Source of the DNA: Thalassospira mesophila
GTDB taxonomy: Bacteria; Pseudomonadota; Alphaproteobacteria; Rhodospirillales; Thalassospiraceae
Assembly (NCBI RefSeq): GCF_002115755.1
Contig: NZ_JFKA01000002.1
Coordinates: 186,001-250,000, forward strand
Direction: 5' to 3'
DNA: 64,000 nt
Of this stretch, positions 1 to 9,454 are shown piece after piece; position 1 is the first letter of the stretch; the number at the start of each line of letters is the position of its first letter. The position numbers and the translations under genes are program-made. The notes under the pieces are model-generated. The model did no database searches. It was given only the letters and a program-made list of their open reading frames with translations, and was not told the DNA's origin.

Positions 1-219
1 GGGAATGGCAATGCGAACCGGATTGCGCCACACGTTTTGCGCCCAGAATACCCGTCTTTCAGGGCCCGGCGCAAACATCAGCCGGTCATGGGTTTCGATA
101 ACGTCGCCCAGTTCCTGGCGCAATTGGTCCTCGAACCCCACAGCAGCCAGATAGCCGGTGGCATTCATGGGTTCGATCACGGCTTCAACGCCGTTAGGTG
201 CGGAAAAAATCTCTGTCAT
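1..219 (-). CDS. RlmM-like SAM-dependent methyltransferase, N-terminal part
   Basis: The gene reads leftward from an ATG at 217-219 and runs off the window, leaving 73 codons. The visible peptide begins MTEIFSAPNGVE and contains an ATGYLAAVGFED segment and a WAQNVWRNPVRI segment. Both resemble the N-terminal region of alphaproteobacterial RlmM/FtsJ-fold methyltransferases, which modify the 2'-O position of a cytidine in 23S rRNA. The methyltransferase core with its SAM motif lies outside the window, so the activity cannot be checked here. The family call rests on recalled similarity of the N-terminal segment alone. About 100 bp separate it from the flavin reductase gene, which is transcribed in the same direction. 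Confidence 0.6.
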   Translation of the reverse strand, partial: MTEIFSAPNGVEAVIEPMNATGYLAAVGFEDQLRQELGDVIETHDRLMFAPGPERRVFWAQNVWRNPVRIAIP

Positions 220-317
220 GGGCTGCTTTTACCGTGCTTTTAGGGCCGGTAAAAGCAGCAAATATTCATAACAGCCTCAAACCTGCCATTCGCAAATTGC
301 TGGTATCGGGGGCTGCC

Positions 318-923
318 TTACCAGAAATCTTCGCGACGCACCGTGAAGCTTTCAGAAATGGTGGCATATTCCTGATAGCCAAGGCGGGTAAGCGGCTCGA
401 ACAGGGTGATATCAACCATGCCGTTTACAATAACCGCATCATCAATGTGAACGCCAACCACGGTGCCAATCACCATGGTGTTGGGTTTTTCCGGGTTGGG
501 GCTGGGCAAATCCACAATCTGGAAAACTTTGCATTCCATATGGATCGGCACGCCTTTGATCAGATGCGGTTTCACGACTGATGCGGGCATTTTTTCCAGC
601 CCGGCATGGACAAATTCGTCCTCGTTTGCGGGTAAGGGGGCCGAACACAGGTTAATTTCGCGCAACATTGATTTGGGTGTGATAGCGGCAACAAATTCGC
701 CGGTGGCACGCGCATTGGCGGCACTGTCGCGCGAGGCACCGCTGGCGCTAAACATCACCATCGGCGGGGCACCGCAAACAGCATTGAAAAACGAATAGGG
801 TGCCAGATTGGCATGACCATCCGCGCTCAGGGTTGAGATCCAGCCGATGGGGCGGGGCACAACACAGGCCTTGAACGGATCATGGGGAAGATTGTGCGCG
901 GTTTTACCCGGTTCGTAAAACAT
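318..923 (-). CDS. Flavin reductase family (FMN-binding split barrel) protein
   Basis: This 201-residue protein has the N-terminal pattern of the flavin reductase / DIM6-NTAB family: an RPIGWIST segment near residue 25 followed by NLAPYSFFNAV. In this family these residues line the FMN pocket of a split-barrel fold. Members reduce flavins with NAD(P)H or act as FMN-dependent reductases; the substrate cannot be told from sequence. The ATG at 921-923 is preceded on the minus strand by AAGGA at good spacing, which supports the start. It is transcribed toward the partial methyltransferase and away from ccrM. The length is normal for the family and nothing is missing. Confidence 0.8.
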   Translation of the reverse strand: MFYEPGKTAHNLPHDPFKACVVPRPIGWISTLSADGHANLAPYSFFNAVCGAPPMVMFSASGASRDSAANARATGEFVAAITPKSMLREINLCSAPLPANEDEFVHAGLEKMPASVVKPHLIKGVPIHMECKVFQIVDLPSPNPEKPNTMVIGTVVGVHIDDAVIVNGMVDITLFEPLTRLGYQEYATISESFTVRREDFW

Positions 924-1014
924 CTGGGGTCCTTAATTCTGATTTTTGCCGCAATTGGCAACTAGAGAAGAAAAATTACCAAATAATTGGCCCAAATATT
1001 TTGCGATGCAATGG

Positions 1015-1197
1015 GACTCTGCAGGTTTCCTCAAATTTCGCGTCGCGGCCTGATTTTTCTAAAGCTGCGGAATCTGAACCAGCGAATCGGCGATGATCAG
1101 CAAAATTCCCCAGTCTTTTGACGTGTATCCGTTAAGATTGTCTAAACAACTGAAATTCCATTCAAAGTATCGCGACTCCGCAATAATTTTCGGAGTC
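1015..1197. promoter_or_regulatory. GANTC-rich ccrM upstream region with a GANTC inverted repeat
   Basis: The 332-bp gap before ccrM holds five GANTC sites, the CcrM target, within 183 bp: 1015-1019, 1070-1074, 1084-1088, 1174-1178 and 1193-1197. The last two lie inside a perfect 7-bp inverted repeat, GACTCCG (1174-1180) and CGGAGTC (1191-1197), with a 10-bp spacer, ending 58 bp before the ccrM start. In Caulobacter, methylation of GANTC sites near the ccrM promoter is known to affect its expression. A similar feedback role here is inference. I could not place a convincing -35/-10 pair. Confidence 0.6.
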
Positions 1198-1219
1198 TGT
1201 TAACTTTTTGCGCTCATGA

Positions 1220-2356
<1,137 letters not shown>

Positions 2357-2403
2357 TTCCGCCTTGTCCGGGGCCGAATACCGGCTCTGATGACCGAAAT
2401 GCC

Positions 2404-2446
2404 AAGACCGAAACGCAGCATTGCGCGTTTCGGTCTTTCTGTTTTG
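2404..2446 (+). terminator. Rho-independent terminator of ccrM
   Basis: A perfect 13-bp stem (2404-2416 with 2425-2437, arm AAGACCGAAACGC) with an 8-base loop is followed by a T-rich stretch. It starts 47 bp after the ccrM stop codon. Confidence 0.88.
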
Positions 2447-2501
2447 GGTCTGTTTCTGCTATATATCAGGGGTTGATGAATTTAGCGGATCGGAGAATGT
2501 C

Positions 2502-2705
2502 ATGCAGATTGGTGGTTATGGTGCGGCGTCTGTGCCCAATCCCATGCAAATACAGCAGGCTGTTGCCCCGATTGCAGAAACAGGTGGCAATGATTTGCAA
2601 GCACCGCCCGGACAGCGGGTTGAACAGGCCGCACAGGCCGAAGAAGCGCTGTCAAAACCGCTTGAAAGTACCGGGCGCGGCCAGATTGTTGATATCACCG
2701 CCTGA
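2502..2705 (+). CDS. Small hypothetical protein with VDITA tail
   Basis: A 67-residue product starts at an ATG (2502) preceded by GGAG six bases upstream. A longer reading from 2421 would begin inside the ccrM terminator, so it is rejected. The peptide begins MQIGGYGAASV, is rich in Q, A and E, has no membrane segment, and ends RGQIVDITA. The ending recalls the short YjfB-type putative motility proteins, whose last residues follow a G..[IVL]D[IL] pattern, but the resemblance is slight. A second small gene at 26101-26463 ends in nearly the same five residues. A hairpin terminator follows at once, so the gene is probably a monocistronic unit. Confidence 0.6.
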   Translation: MQIGGYGAASVPNPMQIQQAVAPIAETGGNDLQAPPGQRVEQAAQAEEALSKPLESTGRGQIVDITA

Positions 2706-2733
2706 TCTTTTGATCGTCAATGCTTGAGACCAG

Positions 2734-2764
2734 GGCCCGCGCCAGTTTGCGGGCCTTTTTGTTT
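2734..2764 (+). terminator. Rho-independent terminator after the small gene
   Basis: GGCCCGC (2734-2740) pairs with GCGGGCC (2749-2755) over an 8-base loop and is followed by a T-rich run. It separates the small gene from the convergent mutY. Confidence 0.78.
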
Positions 2765-2783
2765 TGGGCTGTTGCCCCCGGTA

Positions 2784-3854
2784 TTACAGATGTTTTAACG
2801 CGTGCCGGACGACTTTTTTCATCACTGTAGGCAGGGCAAAATCGGCCAGCCCGTCGATACTGGTCCAGACCCCATCGGGTTCAGCCGCTGTGTTGGCGTT
2901 AAATCGCGTTACCAGAACGGTGATATCAAGGTGAAAATGGGTAAATGTATGCCCCACGGTGCCGCCAAGTTCGCGCCAGTCGGCTTTCAGCGGGGCTTCG
3001 TCGCGCATGATGGCGTCGGGGGCCTTGATGGCGCGCCATACGCTGCCCGGTACTTCATAAAGCCCGCCTAACAACCCGGTTTCGGGACGGCGGCGGATTA
3101 AAATTTTACCGTCATCACGCTGAACCCAAAAGGCATAGCCAACCCGCGTTGGTTTGGCCGGTTTTTTGCGTTTTTTGGGAAGATCCGGGGCAATGCCGGT
3201 TTTGCGCCCTTCGCAAAATGCCTGCCACGGGCAAATGGCACAGGCGGGGTTGCGCGGGGTGCAAATGGTCGCGCCCAGGTCCATCAGGGCCTGGGCATAG
3301 TCGCCGGGGCGGTCTGGTGGTGTCAGGGTGGCGGTTTTTTCTTTTATTTCCGGTTTCACATCGGGAAGCGGGGTTTCAAGTGCAAATAGCCGTGAAATAA
3401 CCCGTTCAATATTGCCATCCACCGGGCTGGACGGGCGATTAAAGGCAATGGCCGATACGGCAGCGGCGGTATAGGGGCCAATACCGGGCAGCTTTAACAA
3501 ACCGTCTTCGGTATCGGGGAAGCGGCCATCATAATCGGTGGCAACCACCTTGGCGCATTTGTGCAAATTACGCGCCCGTGCGTAATATCCCAGCCCCTGC
3601 CAGGCATGTAAAACATCATCGAGTTCGGCATTGGCCAAATCAATAACCGTGGGCCAGCGTGCCAGAAAGGCGGCAAAATAAGGCCCCACAGTGATTACAG
3701 TGGTTTGCTGAAGCATGATTTCGGACAGCCAGACATGATAGGGATTGGGCAAATCCCCCGGTTCCGACCGCCAGGGCAGGGTGCGATGATGGCGATCATA
3801 CCAGTCAAGCATGGTGCGACGCAGGGTTTTGATGTCTTGATCAGTGAAATGCAC
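2784..3854 (-). CDS. mutY: A/G-specific adenine DNA glycosylase MutY
   Basis: MutY removes adenine mispaired with 8-oxoguanine and so prevents G:C to T:A changes. The 356-residue protein has the HhH-GPD core with LPGIGPYTAAAV as helix-hairpin-helix and an Asp in SPVDGNIERV, the expected catalytic position. The four-cysteine [4Fe-4S] loop has spacing C-x6-C-x2-C-x5-C. A Nudix-like C-terminal domain for 8-oxoG recognition follows from about residue 225. Length and domain order are normal. It is divergent from the DciA-like gene, and the intergenic space between them is filled with a 25-bp tandem repeat. Confidence 0.95.
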   Translation of the reverse strand: MHFTDQDIKTLRRTMLDWYDRHHRTLPWRSEPGDLPNPYHVWLSEIMLQQTTVITVGPYFAAFLARWPTVIDLANAELDDVLHAWQGLGYYARARNLHKCAKVVATDYDGRFPDTEDGLLKLPGIGPYTAAAVSAIAFNRPSSPVDGNIERVISRLFALETPLPDVKPEIKEKTATLTPPDRPGDYAQALMDLGATICTPRNPACAICPWQAFCEGRKTGIAPDLPKKRKKPAKPTRVGYAFWVQRDDGKILIRRRPETGLLGGLYEVPGSVWRAIKAPDAIMRDEAPLKADWRELGGTVGHTFTHFHLDITVLVTRFNANTAAEPDGVWTSIDGLADFALPTVMKKVVRHALKHL

Positions 3855-3923
3855 GGCGTTTCCGTGATATGTTATGCATGATGGCGGCGCGGCGATAAAT
3901 GTGTTGCGAACCTACGGAATAAA

Positions 3924-4104
3924 CAGCCCTGAGCAAGCGAAAAGATAACAGCCCTGAGCAAGCGAAAAGATAACAGCCCTGAGCCGGTGAAAAGATAACA
4001 GCCCTGAGCCGGTGAAAAGATATAAGTCTGAGCAGGCGACGAGATAGACGTGCGAGCAAGCGGCAAAGCCCTGAGCAAGAGATACAGCCCTGAGCAAGAG
4101 ATAA
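3924..4104. repeat. Tandem array of 25-bp repeats between mutY and the dciA-like gene
   Basis: Four near-identical 25-bp units start at 3924, 3949, 3974 and 3999. Each begins CAGCCCTGAGC and ends GAAAAGATAA. Units 1-2 carry AAGC and units 3-4 carry CGGT in the middle, so two subtypes occur in pairs. About three degenerate or shortened copies follow to roughly 4104. The array fills most of the divergent intergenic region and ends about 10 bp before the dciA-like start. Minus-strand reading frames across it encode only repeat-derived peptides and are not genes. There are no spacers, so it is not a CRISPR. Confidence 0.9.
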
Positions 4105-4114
4105 ACATATTGCC

Positions 4115-4714
4115 ATGACCAATAGAAAAGATACCGGTGATACGTTTCGCAGCACTGGCATAGATCAGGGCGGCAACCGTGTCGGGGCGAAAAACGCGGT
4201 TAAGAAACGCCAGAAAATTACCCCGATGGGCAATACCGAGCGCCGTGCCGGGTTGCGTAACCTGGCCCCCCTTGTGTCCAACCTGACCCGACCTTTGGTG
4301 CGCAAGCGCGGCTTTTTTCAAGCCGAAATTTTATTGCACTGGGGCGAAATTGTGGGCCCGGCGCTGGAAGATTGCACGGCCCCCATCCGTTACAGCCAGC
4401 CGCGTGGAGAAAATGCCGGGGGCGGCACCCTGGTGGTGCGGGTGTCGGGGCCAATGGCGCTGGAACTGCAACATCGCATGCCGCAAATCATTGATCGGGT
4501 GAATACCTATTTCGGCTATCGCGCGGTGGAGCGCATCAAGATGATGCAGGGCGATATTTCGCGGCCAGAGCGCCGGGTGCGTGCCCCGGTGAATGTGCCC
4601 GAAGGCCCGATCAGACAGGGTAGCGAAAAAGTGATCAACGAAATCGAAGACCCGGCCCTGCGTGAAGTGCTATTGCGGTTGGGTCGTCACGTTAGTGGTG
4701 CCGGGAAAAAGTGA
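4115..4714 (+). CDS. DciA-like DUF721 protein
   Basis: The 199-residue protein carries the DUF721 pattern, including KRGFFQAEILLHWGEIVGP near residues 65-85. Family members related to DciA act with the replicative helicase DnaB where DnaC/DnaI loaders are absent. Whether this copy does so is inference. The first 45 residues are basic and poorly conserved, and the ribosome site before 4115 is weak. An internal ATG at 4226 is an alternative start. Gene order mutY / DUF721 / DsbA / smc fits what I recall for related alphaproteobacteria. The 5' region and likely promoter lie within or beside the 25-bp repeats. Confidence 0.75.
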   Translation: MTNRKDTGDTFRSTGIDQGGNRVGAKNAVKKRQKITPMGNTERRAGLRNLAPLVSNLTRPLVRKRGFFQAEILLHWGEIVGPALEDCTAPIRYSQPRGENAGGGTLVVRVSGPMALELQHRMPQIIDRVNTYFGYRAVERIKMMQGDISRPERRVRAPVNVPEGPIRQGSEKVINEIEDPALREVLLRLGRHVSGAGKK

Positions 4715-4891
4715 TCAGAACCACGATGTTGCGTGTTTAGGGTTGAATTTATCCGGCGATGATGTGTGTGTGATATGCATCCGGTGTCTGCTTTTGTCGA
4801 ATCATTCCCCGACAAAGGATCAACACGGATTTGCCCCAATTGCGGGTGACGTTTGCGACTCGTTGGTTCAGCGGCAGTTTTTGTCGTTGTG

Positions 4892-4921
4892 TTGACTTGG
4901 CCCGCGCAACCGGCTTGTAAT
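4892..4921 (+). promoter_or_regulatory. Predicted sigma-70-type promoter for the dsbA-like gene
   Basis: TTGACT (4892-4897) and TGTAAT (4916-4921) are separated by 18 bp and lie 28 bp before the dsbA-like start. This is a sequence match only. Confidence 0.5.
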
Positions 4922-4949
4922 CGCAAAAGTTTGTTTTACGGAGGTTTCC

Positions 4950-5546
4950 TTGCTTAAGCCGTTTAAATACCTTGTTGCTGTGGTTGGTGTTTCGCTGGCA
5001 GCACTGACTGCCCAGGGGGCGCAAGCCACCGAATACAAAGAACATGTAATGGGTGCAGAAGATGCGCCGGTGACGATTGTTGAATATGCATCCTTCACCT
5101 GCCCGCACTGTGCACGGTTTGCCAATGATGTATTTCCCGGGATCAAAAAAGACCTGATCGATACCGGCAAGGTTAAATGGATTTATCGCGATTACCCGCT
5201 AGACGGGGTTGCTGTGCGGGCATCGGCCGTGGCGCAATGTTCGGGCGATGACCGTTATTTTGGCGTGCTGGAATTGCTGTTTAAATCGCAGTTGACCTGG
5301 GCGCGCAGCCAGGACCCGATCGAAGGCATCAAGCAGGTTGCCCGTTTTGCCGGTATGGATGGCGATGCGGTTGATAAATGCCTGGCCGACGAAGAGCTGA
5401 TCAACGGTATTGTCGGTTCGCGCCTTGAAGCCGAACAGAAATACAATGTCAACGCAACGCCGACCTTCCTGATCGATGGCAAAACCTATTCCGGTGAAAA
5501 GGATGTTAAATTCTTTGCCGACAAGGTTGATGACCTGACCAACTAA
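4950..5546 (+). CDS. DsbA-family periplasmic thiol:disulfide oxidoreductase
   Basis: This exported thioredoxin-fold protein of 198 residues has a signal peptide (basic start, hydrophobic stretch VAVVGVSLAALTAQGAQA, cleavage near ATE). The active site CPHC lies in SFTCPHCARF near residues 50-56, and a cis-proline loop NATPTFLIDG near 170. It would oxidise or isomerise protein disulfides in the periplasm, of the Com1/BdbD-like DsbA branch. The start is TTG at 4950, chosen because GGAGG sits at 4940-4944 and no ATG fits. A candidate dsbB lies far away at 48.8-49.3 kb. smc follows 79 bp downstream across an 11-bp hairpin, so the two may share transcripts. Confidence 0.88.
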   Translation: MLKPFKYLVAVVGVSLAALTAQGAQATEYKEHVMGAEDAPVTIVEYASFTCPHCARFANDVFPGIKKDLIDTGKVKWIYRDYPLDGVAVRASAVAQCSGDDRYFGVLELLFKSQLTWARSQDPIEGIKQVARFAGMDGDAVDKCLADEELINGIVGSRLEAEQKYNVNATPTFLIDGKTYSGEKDVKFFADKVDDLTN

Positions 5547-5561
5547 ACGATTGAAACATGG

Positions 5562-5593
5562 TTTACCGGCGCGTTATGGGATGCGCCGGTAAA
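5562..5593 (+). other. Hairpin between dsbA-like gene and smc
   Basis: A perfect 11-bp stem (TTTACCGGCGC at 5562-5572, GCGCCGGTAAA at 5583-5593) encloses a 10-base loop. No T-run follows, so it is not a clear terminator; it may be a processing or attenuating element ahead of smc. Confidence 0.6.
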
Positions 5594-5625
5594 ACACACG
5601 GGCCACTATCGGCCAGGGGAACTGA

Positions 5626-8600
5626 TTGGTCCAATTCAAGTCGCTGCGACTGACGGGATTTAAATCCTTCGTCGATTCAACCGAATTACTGGTCGAAGAC
5701 GGGCTGACAGGTGTTGTCGGCCCAAATGGTTGTGGCAAATCCAATCTGGTTGAAGCCCTGCGCTGGGTAATGGGCGAAACATCGGCCAAGCAAATGCGCG
5801 GTGCCGATATGTCCGACGTTATTTTTGGCGGCACATCAACCCGCCCGGCACGCAATGTGGCCGAGGTGGCCGTGGTGCTTGATAACGCCGAGCGCCGTGC
5901 GCCTGCGATGTTTAATGACCATGAAGAACTTGAAGTCGTGCGCCGCATCGAACGTGGCGGCGGGTCGAATTACAAGGTCAATGGCAAGGATGTGCGCGCC
6001 CGCGATGTGCAATTGCTGTTTGCCGATGCCGCAACCGGTGCCCGGTCCACCGCCATGGTGTCGCAAGGCAAAATCGGGGCGTTGATCGGGGCCAAACCAT
6101 CGCAGCGCCGTTTGGTGTTAGAAGAAGCCGCCGGGATTACCGGCCTGCATTCGCGCCGCCACGAGGCAGAGCTGCGCCTGAAAAGTGCCGATCAGAACCT
6201 TGACCGTCTGGAAGATGTTCTGGTCACCCTTGATAGCCAGATTTCATCGCTGCAAAAACAGGCCCGGCAGGCACAACGCTATCGCAAGTTAAGCGAAAGC
6301 ATTCGCCAGACCGAAGCCTTGCTGTTTCATATTCGCTGGCGCGAAGCGGCCAAGCGCCAGCACGATGCTCGCGAATTGCTGGTGGCAGGTGAAACAGCGG
6401 TGCGCGATTTAACCGCCGAAGTCACCCGGGCGACCACGCAACAAGTCCATATTGCCGCCAGCCTGCCCGATTTGCGCAAACAGGAAGCCGAGGCCAGTGC
6501 AGCCTTGCAGCGCCTGATGATCGAGCGCGAGGGGCTGGATAAAGACAAGCAGCAACTTGAAACGCAAATGGCGCAATTGCGCGCCCGTATTCAGCAAATT
6601 GATGCCGATTTATCGCGCGAGGCAGAATTGGCCAATGACGCCCAGGGGGCGTTGGACAAGCTGAAATTTGAACGTCAGGACCTGAGCCAGGCCCAGGGCG
6701 GCGAGGATGACGAGCTTGACGATGCCCGCGAGCGCGCCACCGAAAAGGCGCTACGGGTTGAAGAACTTGAAGCCACAGTAGACGAGCTGACCACCCGGGC
6801 CGCCGCCGAAGATGCGCGGTTAAAATCGGTGCAACAGCGTCTGTCGGAACTGGGGGCGCGGCGTATTCGCCTGACCGATCGTTATGACGAGGCGGTGGCG
6901 AAACTGGACGATATTCGGGTTGAGGCCGATTTCAGCGACGCGCTGGAAGATGCTGAAATGGCACTGGAAGAATGCGAAGAAGCGGTCGAACAGCGCAAGC
7001 TGGCAATTGAAGATGCCGAAATGCGCCTGGCCGAAATGCATGACCGCGAAGATGCCGCCAAAATTGCCGAAACCGAAGCCCGCGATGCCCAGCGCGATGT
7101 CGAAGCGCGTAAAACCCGGCTGATTGCCGAAATTGACGGCTTGGAAAGTCTGGTTAAAACCAGCGGCGATGATGAATATACCCCCATGATCGAACAGATC
7201 ACGGTGCAGGGCGGGCTGGAACTGGCAATGGCCGCCGCCCTTGGCGAAGACCTTGATGCGCCCGATGCCCCCCAATCTCCCACCCATTGGGCCGGGGTTG
7301 ACCCGTCGGCCGATGATCCTGTTTTGCCCGATAATGTTCAGGCGCTGGCGAAGTTTGTTCAGGCCCCGGCATTGTTGAACCGGCGTTTATGGCAGATTGG
7401 CGTGGTGGAGGACGACTCCACTGGTAACTGGCTGTGCAAGGATTTGAAAACCGGGCAACGGCTGGTGTCACGTGAAGGGGCATTGTGGCGCTGGGACGGG
7501 TATCGGGTTTTGGCCGGGGCGGAACTGCCAGCAGCCGCCCGTCTGCATCAACGTAACCGGCTGGTGGAATTGCGGGCCGAACGTGACGAAATGGATGACG
7601 TGGTCGAGGAAAGCATTGAACGCGCGGAAACTGCGCGTGAAAATGTCGAACGCCTGAATGACCAGATTGCCGAGGCCCGCACCGCCGAACAGGAAGCGCA
7701 CCGGGCCGCGCGTGAAGCTGATAGCCAGCTTTCACGCGCACGTGAAGAAATTGCCAATATCAAACGCGATGCCAGTGCCATTGAAGGGCGGCTGCAAACC
7801 GCCGAAGAAGCAGTTAATCGCACCCGGCAGGACCTTGACGAGTTGATGGCCGAGCAAGAACAGCTTGCCGCGACCCCGCAGGAAAGCAGCGAAGGCCTGA
7901 TCGAAATTAAAGCCGCCCTTAACGAAAAGCGCGCCGATCTTTCCGATGCGCGCGCCGACCAGATGGAGGCGCGCAGCCAGCTTGAGCGGATGCAGCGCGA
8001 TATGTCGGGGCGGCGCAAGCGGCTGGAATTCGTGGAAAACGAAATTGCGACCTGGAACGAACGTGCAGCGGGGGCGGGCGACCGTGTTGCCCAACTGCGC
8101 GAGCGCCAGGAAGAAGCGCAAATGGAGCTGGAAGAACTCGAACTGCGCCCCGACGAGATCGAGGAACGCCGTGCGATTTTGACCGACCGGATTGCCTTTG
8201 CCGAACAAACCCGCAAAGACAGTGCCGATGCCCTGGTGAATGCCGAAACCGCCCAGCGCGAGGCTGATCAGGTGTTAAAAGATGCCGAACAAAAGCTGGC
8301 CGACGCCCGCGAAGGCCGGGTGCGGTGCGAGGCGCTACTGGAACAGGCCGAACAGCACCGCCGCGATTTGATCGAACGTATTCGCGAACGGGTGAATGCC
8401 ACGCCTGATCAGTTGGCTGAACTTGCCATGCTGGATCAGAACGAAGAATTACCGGCCGAAAACGACATTGAAGCCCGGCTGGGCCGCCAGTCGCGCGAGC
8501 GTGAAAACCTGGGCGCGGTTAATTTGCGCGCCGAGGTCGAACTGGCCGAGATGGAAGAACAGAAAAATACCCTTGTGACCGAACGCGACGATTTGCTGGC

Positions 8601-9159
8601 CGCCATCGACAAGTTGCGCAATGGCATTAACCAGCTTAACCGCGAAGCCCGTCAACGCCTTAACAAGGCGTTTGAGGAGGTCGACAAGCACTTCCAGCAA
8701 CTGTTTGTGCGGTTGTTTGGCGGGGGGCATGCACATTTAATGCTGACCGATGCCGATGACCCGTTAAATGCCGGGCTTGAAATTATGGCATCGCCGCCGG
8801 GCAAAAAATTGCAGCATCTTTCATTGTTGTCGGGCGGCGAACAGGCCTTAACCGCGATGGCGCTGTTATTTGCCGTGTTTATGACCAACCCGGCCCCGAT
8901 TTGTGTGCTGGACGAAGTTGACGCCCCGCTTGATGACGCCAATGTTGACCGTTTTTGCCGGTTGCTTGAGGCCATTGGCCGTCATGCCAATACCCGGTTT
9001 ATGGTGATTACCCACCATCGTATGACGATGGCCCGGATGAATCGTTTGTTTGGTGTTACCATGGCAGAACGTGGTGTATCTTCGCTGGTATCGGTGGATT
9101 TGCGTCAGGCGGAAGTTTATTCGCAAAAAGAACAGCATGAGCTGAATTTAACCAGCTGA
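5626..9159 (+). CDS. smc: Chromosome segregation protein SMC
   Basis: SMC is the coiled-coil ATPase that, with ScpA and ScpB, organises and helps segregate the chromosome. In its 1177 residues the Walker A motif GPNGCGKSN lies near residue 33, a long coiled coil runs from about 170 to 500, and a hinge lies near 515-650. A second coiled coil extends to about 1010. The C-terminal head carries LLSGGEQALTAMALLF (signature) and CVLDEVDAPLDD (Walker B). The length is normal for the alphaproteobacterial form. Translation is read from TTG at 5626, preceded by AGGGGA at good spacing and giving the expected MVQFKSLRLTGFKSF start. Confidence 0.96.
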   Translation: MVQFKSLRLTGFKSFVDSTELLVEDGLTGVVGPNGCGKSNLVEALRWVMGETSAKQMRGADMSDVIFGGTSTRPARNVAEVAVVLDNAERRAPAMFNDHEELEVVRRIERGGGSNYKVNGKDVRARDVQLLFADAATGARSTAMVSQGKIGALIGAKPSQRRLVLEEAAGITGLHSRRHEAELRLKSADQNLDRLEDVLVTLDSQISSLQKQARQAQRYRKLSESIRQTEALLFHIRWREAAKRQHDARELLVAGETAVRDLTAEVTRATTQQVHIAASLPDLRKQEAEASAALQRLMIEREGLDKDKQQLETQMAQLRARIQQIDADLSREAELANDAQGALDKLKFERQDLSQAQGGEDDELDDARERATEKALRVEELEATVDELTTRAAAEDARLKSVQQRLSELGARRIRLTDRYDEAVAKLDDIRVEADFSDALEDAEMALEECEEAVEQRKLAIEDAEMRLAEMHDREDAAKIAETEARDAQRDVEARKTRLIAEIDGLESLVKTSGDDEYTPMIEQITVQGGLELAMAAALGEDLDAPDAPQSPTHWAGVDPSADDPVLPDNVQALAKFVQAPALLNRRLWQIGVVEDDSTGNWLCKDLKTGQRLVSREGALWRWDGYRVLAGAELPAAARLHQRNRLVELRAERDEMDDVVEESIERAETARENVERLNDQIAEARTAEQEAHRAAREADSQLSRAREEIANIKRDASAIEGRLQTAEEAVNRTRQDLDELMAEQEQLAATPQESSEGLIEIKAALNEKRADLSDARADQMEARSQLERMQRDMSGRRKRLEFVENEIATWNERAAGAGDRVAQLRERQEEAQMELEELELRPDEIEERRAILTDRIAFAEQTRKDSADALVNAETAQREADQVLKDAEQKLADAREGRVRCEALLEQAEQHRRDLIERIRERVNATPDQLAELAMLDQNEELPAENDIEARLGRQSRERENLGAVNLRAEVELAEMEEQKNTLVTERDDLLAAIDKLRNGINQLNREARQRLNKAFEEVDKHFQQLFVRLFGGGHAHLMLTDADDPLNAGLEIMASPPGKKLQHLSLLSGGEQALTAMALLFAVFMTNPAPICVLDEVDAPLDDANVDRFCRLLEAIGRHANTRFMVITHHRMTMARMNRLFGVTMAERGVSSLVSVDLRQAEVYSQKEQHELNLTS

Positions 9160-9371
9160 TGCGAATACGTGCCGAAATGCGCCATTTTATGTCCGGGAAC
9201 CCAGGGAAACCGCCGGTTGTACGGGGCCTTGGGGTGTTTCCTTGAATGGGTGTAAGCGGAGTGATCCCGAACACACCTGAGAGGCATTTAAGGTGATTTT
9301 TCGCTAAAAATTGTTATTTTTCAATTTGTTAAGTGGGGTTTTCCATGCAGCGAACATCGGGGTTTTACGGC

Positions 9372-9400
9372 TTGACAGCCTATGGGGGGCTAAGTATGTT
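9372..9400 (+). promoter_or_regulatory. Predicted sigma-70-type promoter of the atp F0 operon
   Basis: A consensus -35 TTGACA (9372-9377) and TATGTT (9395-9400) are spaced by exactly 17 bp. Transcription from here would start near 9407, supporting the downstream GTG start of atpI rather than the ATG at 9353 or upstream codons. Confidence 0.65.
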
Positions 9401-9454
9401 GCCCGCGCCTTTCCTTGTGTTGTTCGCAGGGCTGTTACAGCGGAGTTCGTTACG

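Noticed and set aside
3924-4104. CRISPR array
   Set aside because: Units are directly adjacent with no unique spacers, and no cas genes are present.
3841-4321. Overlapping minus-strand frames across the tandem repeats
   Set aside because: They encode only repeat-derived peptides (recurring LLRAVIFS-like units), overlap each other in several frames and cover the start of the DciA-like gene.
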